A stretch of 64,000 bases of DNA from Lachnospiraceae bacterium (GCA_017552985.1 JAFZNO010000015.1:1-64000); one strand, 5' to 3'; positions 54,656 to 63,908 are shown, numbered from the stretch's first letter. Numbers and translations: made by a program. Notes: generated by a model from the letters alone, not told the origin.

Positions 54656-55099
54656 ATGCAACTTTCTCACAATGAATATTTGATTATGGCGCTTCTCTGG
54701 AAAGAAGATCGTCCTTTGTCCCGGGCGGAGATCTTGAGAGGTACGGAAGGGAGAAACTGGAATCCCGCTTCCATCCACCTGATCCTTAACAGCATGCTGT
54801 CGAAGGGCGCGATCAAGATCACGGACGAGGAGAAGAAGTATGGCCGGACCTATGAGGCGCTGATCACGAAGGAAGACCATATGATTCAATGTATCGAGGA
54901 GGGCATGCCTGGGGGAACCGTTGAAGAAAAAATGCTCAGCATTTTTGACGTGTTGTCCAAGAAGATGGATGAGAAAAAGTTGTTAGGGGTAGTATCGGCG
55001 CTGGTAGACAGAAGCAAGGTGAAGGAAAAGGACATCGAGCTCCTGGAGGCAATGCTGGAGGAAAAGAGAGCACAGCTGCATAAGAAGAAAAAGAAATAA
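54656..55099 (+). CDS. BlaI/MecI-type repressor
   Basis: 147 residues. The winged helix of this family is seen in LSHNEYLIMALLWKEDRPLS, then WNPASIHLILNSMLSKGAI and YGRTYEALIT. The C-terminal part is a helical dimer region ending in a Lys-rich tail. ATG 54656 follows GGGAGGT. It should bind the two dyads at 54590-54635 and be inactivated by the metallopeptidase encoded next. No beta-lactamase or PBP gene is present, so the signal is probably not a beta-lactam. Confidence 0.9.
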   Translation: MQLSHNEYLIMALLWKEDRPLSRAEILRGTEGRNWNPASIHLILNSMLSKGAIKITDEEKKYGRTYEALITKEDHMIQCIEEGMPGGTVEEKMLSIFDVLSKKMDEKKLLGVVSALVDRSKVKEKDIELLEAMLEEKRAQLHKKKKK

Positions 55100-55164
55100 G
55101 AATGATGATTTCTTGAGCTACTGACATTGAAACCATGACTTAACAAAAGAGGAAGTAGGAAGGT

Positions 55165-56313
55165 ATGCTGTTTACAGTATTTTCCGTAATAATGAGCATT
55201 GTTTGCTCAAGCATCATTCTTTTTGCGGCAAGCTTTTTGATATCGCACGCAAGAAAGGTGCGGTGGGGTTTGCTGTTATTGATCATTATTCTGGGATTTG
55301 CCAGACTTGTATTGCCTTTTGAGTTTTTTGAGGCGAAAGAGATCAATTCATGGCGGATATTTCCGATGCTTCGCACTCTGGCGATGTTTGAATTCCCCTG
55401 GGGAATGACTTTGGGAGAAACGTTAGGGTTTATTTGGCAGATCGGAATCGGCGTATTGCTGATCGCATTTCTTTGGAAAGTTTTGCAGTTGAATGGCATC
55501 GTTGCCAGGGCAAAGCCATCCGTGCCGGGGGATTACCTGAATCATCATTATGAGATGGCGGCAAGGAAACTCGGTTATTCAGGGAATGCCAGGATTGCGG
55601 TCACGGAAGATTTTTCAACCGCCGTGTCCGTTGGAATACTTCATCCCGTCATACTCATCCCTCGCAAGATGGTGGATTATCCCGAGAAGGAATTACAGGG
55701 CGTGATCCGGCATGAACTTACGCATTATCTTCGGGGAGACGTCTGCAAGCAATGGACGCTTAACGTGGTGCAATGTCTGTTCTGGTGGAATCCCGTAGTT
55801 CATTACCTAAAGCGTAGCGTGGAAGAGATGCTGGAAATGGAATGCGATGAGAGAACCTGCCGGGGAATGGATGAAGAAGAGCGATTAGCCTACTTAGAGG
55901 CCATTCGAAGAGTCTTGACCGATGGTGGAAAGCACGAACCGAAACTAGGCATGGGTTATGGTAAGAATCATGCTGGAGAGTTTATGAAACGCAGATTTCT
56001 TGCCGTGCTTGAACCCGTACAAAAACAATCGAATGGCGTGACTTATCTGCTAGCTTTTCTGAGCGTCGTCCTGTTTTGTTTATCATACTCTTTTGTGTTG
56101 CAAACGGCGGGTATGCCTAAGGTGATGGTTGAGGATGACGTGGCGATCAAGCTTACGGATGACAGGTATGAGGACACAGAATGTTTCTTGCTGAAAATGC
56201 CAGACGGATCTTATCTTTACGTGGCCGACATGATTGAACAGGGCCGGATTACTGAAAAGGAACTGCTAGATCCTCCGTATTATGGTCTTCCAACCTATGA
56301 AAAACTGCCATAG
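55165..56313 (+). CDS. M56 (BlaR1/MecR1-like) membrane metallopeptidase
   Basis: 382 residues. Four predicted membrane helices surround the M56 zinc site: VIRHELTHYLRGD with HELTH near residue 189, then MEMECDERTC as further ligand region. The C-terminal about 75 residues are exported but are far too short for the penicillin-binding sensor domain of true BlaR1. It probably senses another signal and inactivates the BlaI-type repressor. It sits between the repressor and a secreted peptide gene. Confidence 0.9.
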   Translation: MLFTVFSVIMSIVCSSIILFAASFLISHARKVRWGLLLLIIILGFARLVLPFEFFEAKEINSWRIFPMLRTLAMFEFPWGMTLGETLGFIWQIGIGVLLIAFLWKVLQLNGIVARAKPSVPGDYLNHHYEMAARKLGYSGNARIAVTEDFSTAVSVGILHPVILIPRKMVDYPEKELQGVIRHELTHYLRGDVCKQWTLNVVQCLFWWNPVVHYLKRSVEEMLEMECDERTCRGMDEEERLAYLEAIRRVLTDGGKHEPKLGMGYGKNHAGEFMKRRFLAVLEPVQKQSNGVTYLLAFLSVVLFCLSYSFVLQTAGMPKVMVEDDVAIKLTDDRYEDTECFLLKMPDGSYLYVADMIEQGRITEKELLDPPYYGLPTYEKLP

Positions 56314-56325
56314 AGAGGAGATCAA

Positions 56326-56571
56326 ATGATGAAAAAGAAGGGCATCAAAGTATTTTTGGGAATCATGATCGCGACTATGCTTCTGGGCATGCCTGTTTTG
56401 GCAGAAGGTCCGGAAGGGGAAGGCGGCGAGGTGATCACGCTAGAGGGCGATGATCGTGCAGAAGTATTTATGTGGTTTTACCGTACTTATAATGGGATGG
56501 TACAAAAACGTCTTTGGTCGGTCACCTATGAATACTGGGTTACGGACTGGATTGACGTTGGTCCCGCATAA
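56326..56571 (+). CDS. Small secreted peptide of the BlaI-M56 operon
   Basis: 81 residues. Residues 1-26 are a signal peptide ending in PVLA. The mature part of 55 residues starts acidic (EGPEGEGGEV) and ends with an aromatic segment, RTYNGMVQKRLWSVTYEYWV, then TDWIDVGPA. GAGAGGAG precedes the ATG. It starts 13 bp after the M56 gene and ends before a terminator, so it is the third gene of the operon. It could be a signal peptide, bacteriocin-like peptide or ligand for the M56 sensor. No family is recognised. Confidence 0.75.
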   Translation: MMKKKGIKVFLGIMIATMLLGMPVLAEGPEGEGGEVITLEGDDRAEVFMWFYRTYNGMVQKRLWSVTYEYWVTDWIDVGPA

Positions 56572-56603
56572 ATTAATAATTTGTTGAGTTTTGTCGATAT
56601 TTG

Positions 56604-56660
56604 GCGTGGGAATCACAAAAATGATTGCGATTTCCACGCTATTTTATTTATTTTTTGTTT
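56604..56660 (+). terminator. Terminator of the BlaI operon
   Basis: GCGTGGGAATC (56604-56614) pairs with GATTTCCACGC (56629-56639) with one G-U pair, then a T-rich run. Confidence 0.85.
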
Positions 56661-56665
56661 TTCTA

Positions 56666-56694
56666 TTGACAATTTTGGCATTTATTGATATATT
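56666..56694 (+). promoter_or_regulatory. Promoter of the LytTR regulator
   Basis: TTGACA (56666-56671) and TATATT (56689-56694) with a 17-bp spacer. Downstream, a CATGTTAT..ATAACATG dyad lies at about 56703-56725. Confidence 0.65.
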
Positions 56695-56783
56695 TTCAAT
56701 CACATGTTATATTTCACATAACATGACCACCAAATTCATCCAAGTAAACCATATACGGGCGTGATGTTGCATCAGGTCTGGGC

Positions 56784-56819
56784 TTTCTGAATGGCTGCCA
56801 CTGGTAAGTCATTCAGAAA
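56784..56819 (+). promoter_or_regulatory. Leader hairpin before the LytTR gene
   Basis: TTTCTGAATG (56784-56793) pairs perfectly over 10 bp with CATTCAGAAA (56810-56819). There is no T-run, so it is a leader structure rather than a terminator. The start codon is at 56862. No known riboswitch was recognised. Confidence 0.55.
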
Positions 56820-56861
56820 TGCTACATGGTTTAGGACAACTCGACGACAAGGGGTTAGTTA

Positions 56862-57560
56862 ATGTATCGTATTGGGATATGTGAAGTAATGTCGAGGGGG
56901 GTTTTGGAGAGGGGAATCCGTCAATATTCAGAAAAAGAAAAGTTAAAACTCGAGATACAAGTCTGGGACACCGCGGAAGAATTAATGGATGATCTTTTTG
57001 CGGGAATGGAACTGGACGTTTTGTTTTTGGGAATTAGCGGTGAAAACATGCTGCAAATCCTTTCCGGGAAAAAGATCCGGGAGGAGCTTGGCGAACTTGA
57101 GATGCGACTTATTTACGTTGCCGGCCGGGAATGCTACAGCAAGGAAATGATCCAGTCGATGCCGTTTGATTTATTGCACGACGGATTTAGTGCGGAGGAA
57201 GCGGCAACCGTGATCCGGCGCGCGATTTCATCCATTCAGAGAAGCAAAAAGAAGTTGGAATTTCAATTCGGTAAAACATATTATTCCATTCCATACCGTG
57301 ACGTTTTGTATTTATGCAGTGACCTTAGACGCATTCACGTGAAGAGCACTCGCGGGAATTACGAGTTTAACGGTCTGCTTCGTGATTTAAAAAAGACTCT
57401 TCCCAAGGATTTTCTGGTAATACATAAATCTTTTATTGTCAACAGGGAGCACGTTCTACATTTCACTTATGAAAAAGTGACGTTGACGGACGGTACCATT
57501 CTTTCCATCAGCAAGGCCAATCGGAGTCACGCAAAATCCATGCTTATGTCGGGAAGATAG
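56862..57560 (+). CDS. LytTR response-regulator-like protein with pseudo-receiver
   Basis: 232 residues. The N-terminal receiver-like part lacks the phospho-acceptor: the strand is DVLFLGISGENM, with Gly where Asp is expected. The C-terminal LytTR DNA-binding domain is clear: YYSIPYRDVLYLCSDLRRIH, NGLLRDLKKTLPKDFLVIHK and FIVNREHVLHF. No histidine kinase is adjacent. It may be an orphan regulator controlled by a partner or by its own level. It precedes a GGDEF-EAL gene. Confidence 0.87.
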   Translation: MYRIGICEVMSRGVLERGIRQYSEKEKLKLEIQVWDTAEELMDDLFAGMELDVLFLGISGENMLQILSGKKIREELGELEMRLIYVAGRECYSKEMIQSMPFDLLHDGFSAEEAATVIRRAISSIQRSKKKLEFQFGKTYYSIPYRDVLYLCSDLRRIHVKSTRGNYEFNGLLRDLKKTLPKDFLVIHKSFIVNREHVLHFTYEKVTLTDGTILSISKANRSHAKSMLMSGR

Positions 57561-57623
57561 GTAAAAAATGCACGTTTTTTCTCGAATTTTTAGTATACAG
57601 ATTGTGTAAATTGTGCTAAAATT

Positions 57624-57665
57624 AACTTTACGAAGTCTATTAAAAAGACGCGTAAAGTTTTTTTA
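57624..57665 (+). terminator. Terminator or attenuator before the GGDEF-EAL gene
   Basis: AACTTTACG (57624-57632) pairs with CGTAAAGTT (57651-57659), with inner GTCT/AGAC, then a T-run. It lies between the LytTR stop and the next ATG and could end the first unit or attenuate the second. Confidence 0.8.
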
Positions 57666-57700
57666 TTTCCATCAAAAAAGAATGGAAGCGGGGAAAATCC

Positions 57701-60658
57701 ATGGCATTACAGGAATTGCTGGACAAGAATGAATTACAGAGGCTTCAGGATGGTTTTTGTAAGATTTCGGGAGTATCTGCCTATTGCCTGAATCATGAGG
57801 GAATAAAGATCACGAGAATCTCCGGGGACGATCGTTATCTTCACTGCATGCAGGAGCGCATGGCCTTAGAGCGGGTCATTGGCGAGGATTCCCTGGAAGA
57901 TCTTGCCGTGGAGGAGTTAGAGGGCCGCAAGCTCGTGGCTGCCATTGCCATAAAGGCGCGCGGACAGAAGGAACTGTTTTGGATCGTCTTTAAGCCGGAG
58001 GACATGGCGGAGGACGAGTTTTATCAGAGATTGGAGTTGCTTCGGGACGCCAGCATTACTTTTTTGCAGGGAAAGCTTCAGTATTACGGAGCGGAAGCGG
58101 AGAACGTCCGCAATCAGGCAAACGCGCAGAGAATGAACCGCAGCCTAAAGCTGAATCAGGCGATGGCCAGGCTAGTCCATTTGCTGGAGAGCAGTGATCC
58201 CATTGAGACCATCATGAATGAATGGTTAAAGACGGTTAGTTCTTTCATGGAACTGGATACCGCTCAGATATTTAAGTTACAGGGAAATGATAAATTTATG
58301 GACGTGATCTGTGAATGGCGCAGTGCGGGTCTTCTTTCTTTTTTTGACCGCACGTCACACATTCCCACGTATTCCTTTTTGAGAAAGCGCCGCTCCGCGA
58401 TCTTGAATGCTGACACGGTTTTAGATCCGGAATATCAGGATGTTTATCAGGTCGGCGTAAAGGCCATGATGCTGTTCCCGGTAGGCCCGAAGGAGGGCGG
58501 CATGATGGTTTCCCTAAACCACAGGCGCGTTCACGTGTTTGACGCAGAGGAGGAATCCTTTGCTTCGGATGCGATCAAGATCCTGGACAACGTGTTAACA
58601 CGCAGGATTCAGAGAAATTCCCTGGACAGCGCCTACGTATCCATGGAGACGGTGCTTGACGGCATCAGCAATTGCATCATGGTGCGCAGTGCTTCCGGAA
58701 GAAAGCTGATTTACGTGAATAAGCTGATGCAGGATACCTTCCCAGTGGAATTGAAGAAGGATCATTTCGAGTGGCTGCTAAAGGATGAGGGGAAGAGTCC
58801 CAAGGACGTAAATCAAGATGACGAAAAAGAATGTCCCGCAAAGGATGGCGCGGCGGAAGACGGTGCGGAAAAGGAAGTTACGGATTCTGAAATCCTGGAG
58901 CATCGCGAGGTTTATTACGAGGAGAAGAATCGTTGGTATGACCTCACCGTGACGGGCGTTCGCTGGGTGGACGGCGGCATGGTCAAGATGTATTCCCTGT
59001 TTGACGTCACGGAGAAAAAGCATTATCAGGGCAGGATTGAACAACAGGCATACACGGATTTCCTGACGGGTCTGTATAACCGCATGTGCTGCGAAAGAGA
59101 TCTCGCCGTGCAGATCGACTCGGCAATGAAACAGAAGAAGACGGGTGCATTGCTCTATTTGGATTTAGATGATTTTAAGCATATCAATGACGGACTGGGG
59201 CATCGCTACGGGGATGCATTGTTGAAGGCCATTTCCCATGCCTTCCAGCGAATCCCGGGAATCGAGCGGACCTGTTACCGTATGGGCGGAGATGAATTTG
59301 TGATCGTGGTTGCGCCGGAATCCTATGACCGTCTGGAGATCATCTTGGAGGACATCCAGCAGATCTTCAGCAAGCCGTGGTTTTTGAAGGATTCAGATTA
59401 TTACTGTACCATGAGCATGGGTGCCGTGACGTTCCCGGATAACGGAGACAGCGTGACGGACCTGGTAAAGAAGGCAGACATTGCCATGTATGCGGCGAAG
59501 AAAGCCGGAAAGAACCGCATTCAGTTCTATAACGACGGGAATTCTTCCTCGGATCGCAGAAGACTTGACATGGTAAAGAACATGAGAGAGGCGACGGCGA
59601 AGAATTTCGGGGAATTCGAAGTGTTCTATCAGCCCATTATTGACGTAGAGCAGGGAGAGCCGAGGTGTTCGGGAGCGGAGGCTCTGGTTCGTTGGAACAG
59701 CAGCAATCTGGGATTCCTCTCTTCCACGGAGTTTATTCCGCTGGCGGAATATCTTGGACTGATCAATCCCATCGGAAATCACGTGCTGCTTCAGGCCTGC
59801 ATGCAGTGCAAGGAGTGGAATGACAAGGGCTTTGATTACAAGGTGAACGTAAATCTTTCCGTGATCCAGCTGTTACAAAATGACATTGTGGAGATCGTGG
59901 AAAATGCGTTGAAGGAGACGGGATTAAAGCCGGAACATTTGACGCTGGAGGTGACGGAAAGCCTTGCCATCAATGACATGGAGCGCATGAAGCGGATTCT
60001 CGGAAGGATCAGGGAGCTTGGCGTAAAGATTGCGCTGGATGATTTCGGAACGGGATACTCTTCCTTGAATCACGTACATGAGATTTCCTTCGACGTGATC
60101 AAGGTGGATCAGAGTTTTGTTAAAGGCCTGGCAGAGGATGAATATTCTAAGAGCTTTATCCGGCTGGTGAGCGAGTTGGCGAAGACGCTGGGCGCAAGCA
60201 TTTGCGTGGAAGGCATTGAGAGTCTGAGACAATACAACGTCCTGAAGGACATGAAGGTGAAATACATTCAGGGCTTCTATTTTGACAGACCCATGCCGGC
60301 AAAGGATTTTGACAGGAAATACTGCCGGGAGGCGTTAAAGCCCGCATCCGAAGAAATGCCAGAGCCGGCGAAGGTGGACGTAAAGGCAGCAAAGTCTGCC
60401 AGAAAGACGGCAGCGAAGGCGGCGGAGAAGGCACCGGGAAAGCCTGAGGGAAAGACAGCGGAGAAGGCACCTGGAAAGCCTGAGGGAAAGACAGCGGAGA
60501 AGGCACCGGGAAAGCCTGAGGGAAAGACAGCGGAGAAGGCACCGGCCAAGTTCGTGGTAAAGTCTGCGGAGAAAACGCCAGTGAAGTCCGAAGGGAAGGC
60601 TGCGGAAAAGAAGCCGGGCGATAAAGCGCTAAAAGCGATACAGCCAAGGAAAAAGTAA
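57701..60658 (+). CDS. GAF-PAS-GGDEF-EAL c-di-GMP protein with a histone-H1-like tail
   Basis: 985 residues, no membrane helix. A helical N-terminus is followed by a GAF-like domain (about 165-305), a PAS-like part (about 315-435), a GGDEF domain with LDLDDFKHINDGLGH and RMGGDEFVIV, and an EAL domain with GAEALVRWN, LEVTESLA and LDDFGTGYSSLNHV. Both enzyme motifs look intact. The last about 100 residues are Lys/Ala/Pro-rich with repeats of AEKAPGKPEGKT, as in histone-H1-like proteins, which could bind nucleic acid. GGGG precedes ATG 57701. It may make or break c-di-GMP; the net direction is unknown. Confidence 0.9.
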   Translation: MALQELLDKNELQRLQDGFCKISGVSAYCLNHEGIKITRISGDDRYLHCMQERMALERVIGEDSLEDLAVEELEGRKLVAAIAIKARGQKELFWIVFKPEDMAEDEFYQRLELLRDASITFLQGKLQYYGAEAENVRNQANAQRMNRSLKLNQAMARLVHLLESSDPIETIMNEWLKTVSSFMELDTAQIFKLQGNDKFMDVICEWRSAGLLSFFDRTSHIPTYSFLRKRRSAILNADTVLDPEYQDVYQVGVKAMMLFPVGPKEGGMMVSLNHRRVHVFDAEEESFASDAIKILDNVLTRRIQRNSLDSAYVSMETVLDGISNCIMVRSASGRKLIYVNKLMQDTFPVELKKDHFEWLLKDEGKSPKDVNQDDEKECPAKDGAAEDGAEKEVTDSEILEHREVYYEEKNRWYDLTVTGVRWVDGGMVKMYSLFDVTEKKHYQGRIEQQAYTDFLTGLYNRMCCERDLAVQIDSAMKQKKTGALLYLDLDDFKHINDGLGHRYGDALLKAISHAFQRIPGIERTCYRMGGDEFVIVVAPESYDRLEIILEDIQQIFSKPWFLKDSDYYCTMSMGAVTFPDNGDSVTDLVKKADIAMYAAKKAGKNRIQFYNDGNSSSDRRRLDMVKNMREATAKNFGEFEVFYQPIIDVEQGEPRCSGAEALVRWNSSNLGFLSSTEFIPLAEYLGLINPIGNHVLLQACMQCKEWNDKGFDYKVNVNLSVIQLLQNDIVEIVENALKETGLKPEHLTLEVTESLAINDMERMKRILGRIRELGVKIALDDFGTGYSSLNHVHEISFDVIKVDQSFVKGLAEDEYSKSFIRLVSELAKTLGASICVEGIESLRQYNVLKDMKVKYIQGFYFDRPMPAKDFDRKYCREALKPASEEMPEPAKVDVKAAKSARKTAAKAAEKAPGKPEGKTAEKAPGKPEGKTAEKAPGKPEGKTAEKAPAKFVVKSAEKTPVKSEGKAAEKKPGDKALKAIQPRKK
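60422..60545 (+). repeat. 36-bp coding repeat in the Lys-rich tail
   Basis: The 36-bp unit begins at 60422, 60458 and 60494 with a partial fourth copy at 60530. It encodes AEKAPGKPEGKT. Copies are nearly identical at the DNA level, which suggests recent expansion. Confidence 0.9.
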
Positions 60659-60745
60659 ACAACGTTATGAAAGACGAATGGGGGCATTCCCGCCGGGAGG
60701 CAGGGTGCCCTCATGGTATCCAAGGACATGGGAAAGGAAGGTAGC

Positions 60746-62245
60746 ATGGCAGAGGAATTTAGCATCTTGGATCTGCAGGAGAGCCCTCACACGGATGCGC
60801 CAAGACCAGTATTTTACCTCGATCTGAACCTCAATCAAATATTGGATAAGGTGACGATGCAGTGGAGCGCGCAGGTGCGAAAACTATTTCTTTATTTTCC
60901 AAGAAACAAAGAATGTGAAGCGTATAGAAGGGCAGTATACGGCGACGTCAAGAAGCCTGCCTGCTACGAAGCTCTTAGCCGTTTCTGGGAAGCAATTGGA
61001 AAGATGGAAGAGAAGCGTGCGCAGGAAGAAGCCGTCACAAGGCCCATACAAAAGGACGTATGGCATTTATGGACGGTGAAGGCCTATTGTGACGCGTTTG
61101 GAAAATTGTTTGAAGACTTAAAGAAGGCCGGACCCGCATCAGACGGAATGAACGAATTCCTAAAGCTTTTGGAGAAGCATTTGACTTCCAAGGAATTCAC
61201 GGAAATGCGGGATCGCGTGGACCAGATCTTAAAGGAATTGACGGGATTCCGCTTCGTTCTCACCTATGACAAGGACAGGATCGTGGTCACGGAGGGGACG
61301 GCACCCGGGGATTATGAGAGCTTTATGAATCAGAATGGAGATGCGGACAAGGTTTCCTTTAAGAGTCCGTTTTCCGTAAGTCCCAACCTTTGTGATCTGG
61401 AACAGGAGTGCCTGAACCTGCTTGCGGGAAAGCATCCCAAGCTTTTCCAGGCTCTGGAGGATACCGCCGAAAAGTATCGGGAATTCGGGGAAGAATTCTG
61501 TTTCCGGTTTATCCGTGAAATTCCCTATTACTTATCCTACCGCGCATTCCAGATCGAGATGGAAGAAAAGGGTTACGTATTTTGCGCGCCAACCACTTCG
61601 GAGGAGGAGCAGACCTCGGCGGAGGGATTATATGACTTAGCGCTCGCCATCGTTGCCAATCGTGAGGGACGAAAAGTCATTAGCAACAATACGTACTATA
61701 AGGAGAATGAGAGCTTCTTCGTGCTGACGGGACCCAATCAGGGCGGTAAGACGACGTTTGCGCGAAGCCTGGGACAGCTAGTGTTCTTCACCAAAATGGG
61801 TTTGGACGTTCCGGCAAAAAAGGCGAACGTCCGTTACTACAAGAATATTTTGACGCATTTTTCGGTGGAGGAGAGTATTGAGACGGGACGAGGCAAGCTC
61901 AAGGAGGAGCTGCTTAGGCTGTCACCCATGATGCAGGACGGGGAAGAGAATGATTTTGTGGTCATTAATGAGCTCTTCACCACGGCGGCAACGTATGACG
62001 CGGAGATCATGGGAAGAAAGGTGCTGACGCACTTTATCGAACAGAATTGCCAGGGCATTTACGTCACGCACTTAAAGGAGCTTGCGTCGGTGCATCCAAA
62101 GGTAGTGAGTCTTCGCGCCATGCTGAATGCTGACCGGATCCAGACCTTCGAGATTGCGAGAAGTGAGGCGGAGGAATCCGCATGTGCCGCCAGCGTGGTC
62201 AACAAGTATCATCTGACCTACGAACAGCTAAAGGAGCGTCTATGA
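60746..62245 (+). CDS. MutS-like ATPase lacking a mismatch-recognition domain (first of a pair)
   Basis: 499 residues. The C-terminal half has a MutS-type ATPase: Walker A GPNQGGKTTFARS near 329, the signature-type region TGRGKLKEELLRL, Walker B FVVINELFTTA near 406, and VTHLKELASVHP. The Walker B acidic pair is Asn-Glu, not Asp-Glu. The N-terminal MutS mismatch domain is absent; instead there is a helical region like MutS domain III. ATG 60746 follows GGAAGG. Its last bases overlap the next gene as ATGA, so the two are translated together and may be a heterodimer. Confidence 0.86.
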   Translation: MAEEFSILDLQESPHTDAPRPVFYLDLNLNQILDKVTMQWSAQVRKLFLYFPRNKECEAYRRAVYGDVKKPACYEALSRFWEAIGKMEEKRAQEEAVTRPIQKDVWHLWTVKAYCDAFGKLFEDLKKAGPASDGMNEFLKLLEKHLTSKEFTEMRDRVDQILKELTGFRFVLTYDKDRIVVTEGTAPGDYESFMNQNGDADKVSFKSPFSVSPNLCDLEQECLNLLAGKHPKLFQALEDTAEKYREFGEEFCFRFIREIPYYLSYRAFQIEMEEKGYVFCAPTTSEEEQTSAEGLYDLALAIVANREGRKVISNNTYYKENESFFVLTGPNQGGKTTFARSLGQLVFFTKMGLDVPAKKANVRYYKNILTHFSVEESIETGRGKLKEELLRLSPMMQDGEENDFVVINELFTTAATYDAEIMGRKVLTHFIEQNCQGIYVTHLKELASVHPKVVSLRAMLNADRIQTFEIARSEAEESACAASVVNKYHLTYEQLKERL

Positions 62246-63870
62246 ATAGTTTTTTATTATATGAGCAAACGGACAAGCTTATGGATCCGCAGTACTTTGA
62301 CGCAAAGAGCATCATTCAGGACCTGGGCCTTCGCGCCATGTTTCTGGCGGCCGCGAAGGAAGTGATCTATGAGGAGGAACGCGTCAAAAAGATTGGCAAG
62401 GAAGATTCCTATATTCAGGACTGCATGCGCAAGGTCATGATGATCCCGCTCAGAGAGGAGGATCAGATACTGTACCGCCAGGAGATCCTGAGGGATTTCC
62501 TAAAAAACGAGGATCTGGTCAAAGCCTTTTACGAGATCAGTTCGCGCGTTCTTGCGGAGTGGAATAAGCTTGGACGAAGCGTGATGGAAAAGATGAGTAA
62601 TGCCAATCCCATGATGAAGCTGATCACGGACGTTCGCGTGATCACGCTGATGACGGAGAATCTCAGTGAGATCCGTAATAGATTAAAGGAATGCAAGGAC
62701 AAGCTGCATTCCCGCGGATTGCTTGGCTTTGCGGAGCGACTGGACGCGGAATTCTCTGAGGAACGCGAGGCTTACGTGAAAAAGATTTTAGAGGACGTGA
62801 GTTTTTACGTGGATGGCGGAGAGACGGAGGACGAAGACAACAAGGTGATACGTCCCAAGATCGTCGTGGAATGTGGGTTGGAGGACGGACTGAAATTCAG
62901 TTCCTTAAAGCTTCAGGAGGTTTCCTCCTACAGGCAGAAATTTTACAAGCCGGGCAGTACCATGAGCAAGATCCAGGATTTCAAGAATTCCAGGATCCCG
63001 GATTCCTTCTCTGCAACCAAGGAGACGGCAGTCAAGGATCAGGCATCCATGCTGGAACTCCAGGTGGTAAGCTACGTGGTGGGAAGCATGGCGTCGATCC
63101 TGAGCGATTTTGGAACCTTCTTTGACAGCCTGCACTTGCAGTCGGCCTTTTATCTCGGGGCCGTAAACCTGCGGCATCAGATGGGAAGATTCCAACTGGA
63201 TTATTGCTTCCCGACGGTGTGCGAGAAGGATAAGCTGTCCTTCAAGGAATTGAAGGAATTTGTCATGTGTCTGGAGCAGCGCGTCAGCGCCGTGGGAAAT
63301 ACCTGCAAGCTGGAGCACAAGATGCTGCTGATCGTGACGGGAGCCAATCAGGGCGGCAAGTCGACGTTCCTTCGCAGCATTGGCATTGCGCAGGTCATGA
63401 TGCAGGCCGGACTCATGGTTGCGGCGCAGAAATTCGAAAGCTCCATCTTCCCAGATCTGTTCACGCATTTTACAAGGCGTGAGGACAGTGAGATGAACAG
63501 CGGCCGGTTAGATGAAGAATTAAACCGCATGGATCAGATCATCAAGAATTTGGGAGAGCGGCCGCTCCTTCTGTTAAATGAATCTTTTGCGACAACCACG
63601 GAGAAGGAAGGCTCCGTCATCGCCTACGACATTATCAAGGCACTGGGAGAGGCAGGCGTAAAGATCTTGACGGTCACGCACCTCTTATCCTTTGCCCAGA
63701 GGGCATATCAGGAACGGTCGGCAAGTGAAAATTCCGGCATCGAGTTCCTTTCAGCAGAGAGAAAGCCCGGAGGCATCCGGACGTTTAAGATGATCCAACA
63801 TGCGCCTGAGCTAACCAGCTTTGGCCTGGATCTGTACGAGGAGATCGTGGAGCGCAAAGGCGAGGCATAA
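62242..63870 (+). CDS. MutS-like ATPase lacking a mismatch-recognition domain (second of a pair)
   Basis: 542 residues. Walker A is GANQGGKSTFLRS near 366, then MNSGRLDEELNRM and Walker B LLLLNESFATT near 443, with LTVTHLLSFAQ. As in its neighbour, the Walker B pair is Asn-Glu. The N-terminal part is helical, with no mismatch-binding motif. Only 22 to 25 percent-type similarity to its neighbour is visible by eye, so they are old paralogues. ATG 62242 overlaps the previous stop. Their role could be in recombination, defence or another DNA process. Confidence 0.86.
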   Translation: MNSFLLYEQTDKLMDPQYFDAKSIIQDLGLRAMFLAAAKEVIYEEERVKKIGKEDSYIQDCMRKVMMIPLREEDQILYRQEILRDFLKNEDLVKAFYEISSRVLAEWNKLGRSVMEKMSNANPMMKLITDVRVITLMTENLSEIRNRLKECKDKLHSRGLLGFAERLDAEFSEEREAYVKKILEDVSFYVDGGETEDEDNKVIRPKIVVECGLEDGLKFSSLKLQEVSSYRQKFYKPGSTMSKIQDFKNSRIPDSFSATKETAVKDQASMLELQVVSYVVGSMASILSDFGTFFDSLHLQSAFYLGAVNLRHQMGRFQLDYCFPTVCEKDKLSFKELKEFVMCLEQRVSAVGNTCKLEHKMLLIVTGANQGGKSTFLRSIGIAQVMMQAGLMVAAQKFESSIFPDLFTHFTRREDSEMNSGRLDEELNRMDQIIKNLGERPLLLLNESFATTTEKEGSVIAYDIIKALGEAGVKILTVTHLLSFAQRAYQERSASENSGIEFLSAERKPGGIRTFKMIQHAPELTSFGLDLYEEIVERKGEA

Positions 63871-63908
63871 GCTGGCGCGGAAAACATTACTTGGAGGATT
63901 TTGGTACG

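Noticed and set aside
54590..56571. Beta-lactam resistance operon
   Set aside because: The M56 protein lacks the penicillin-binding sensor domain and no beta-lactamase or PBP gene is present.
60679..60714. Terminator between the GGDEF-EAL and MutS-like genes
   Set aside because: A weak GC-rich pairing is possible but no T-run follows, so it was not listed.
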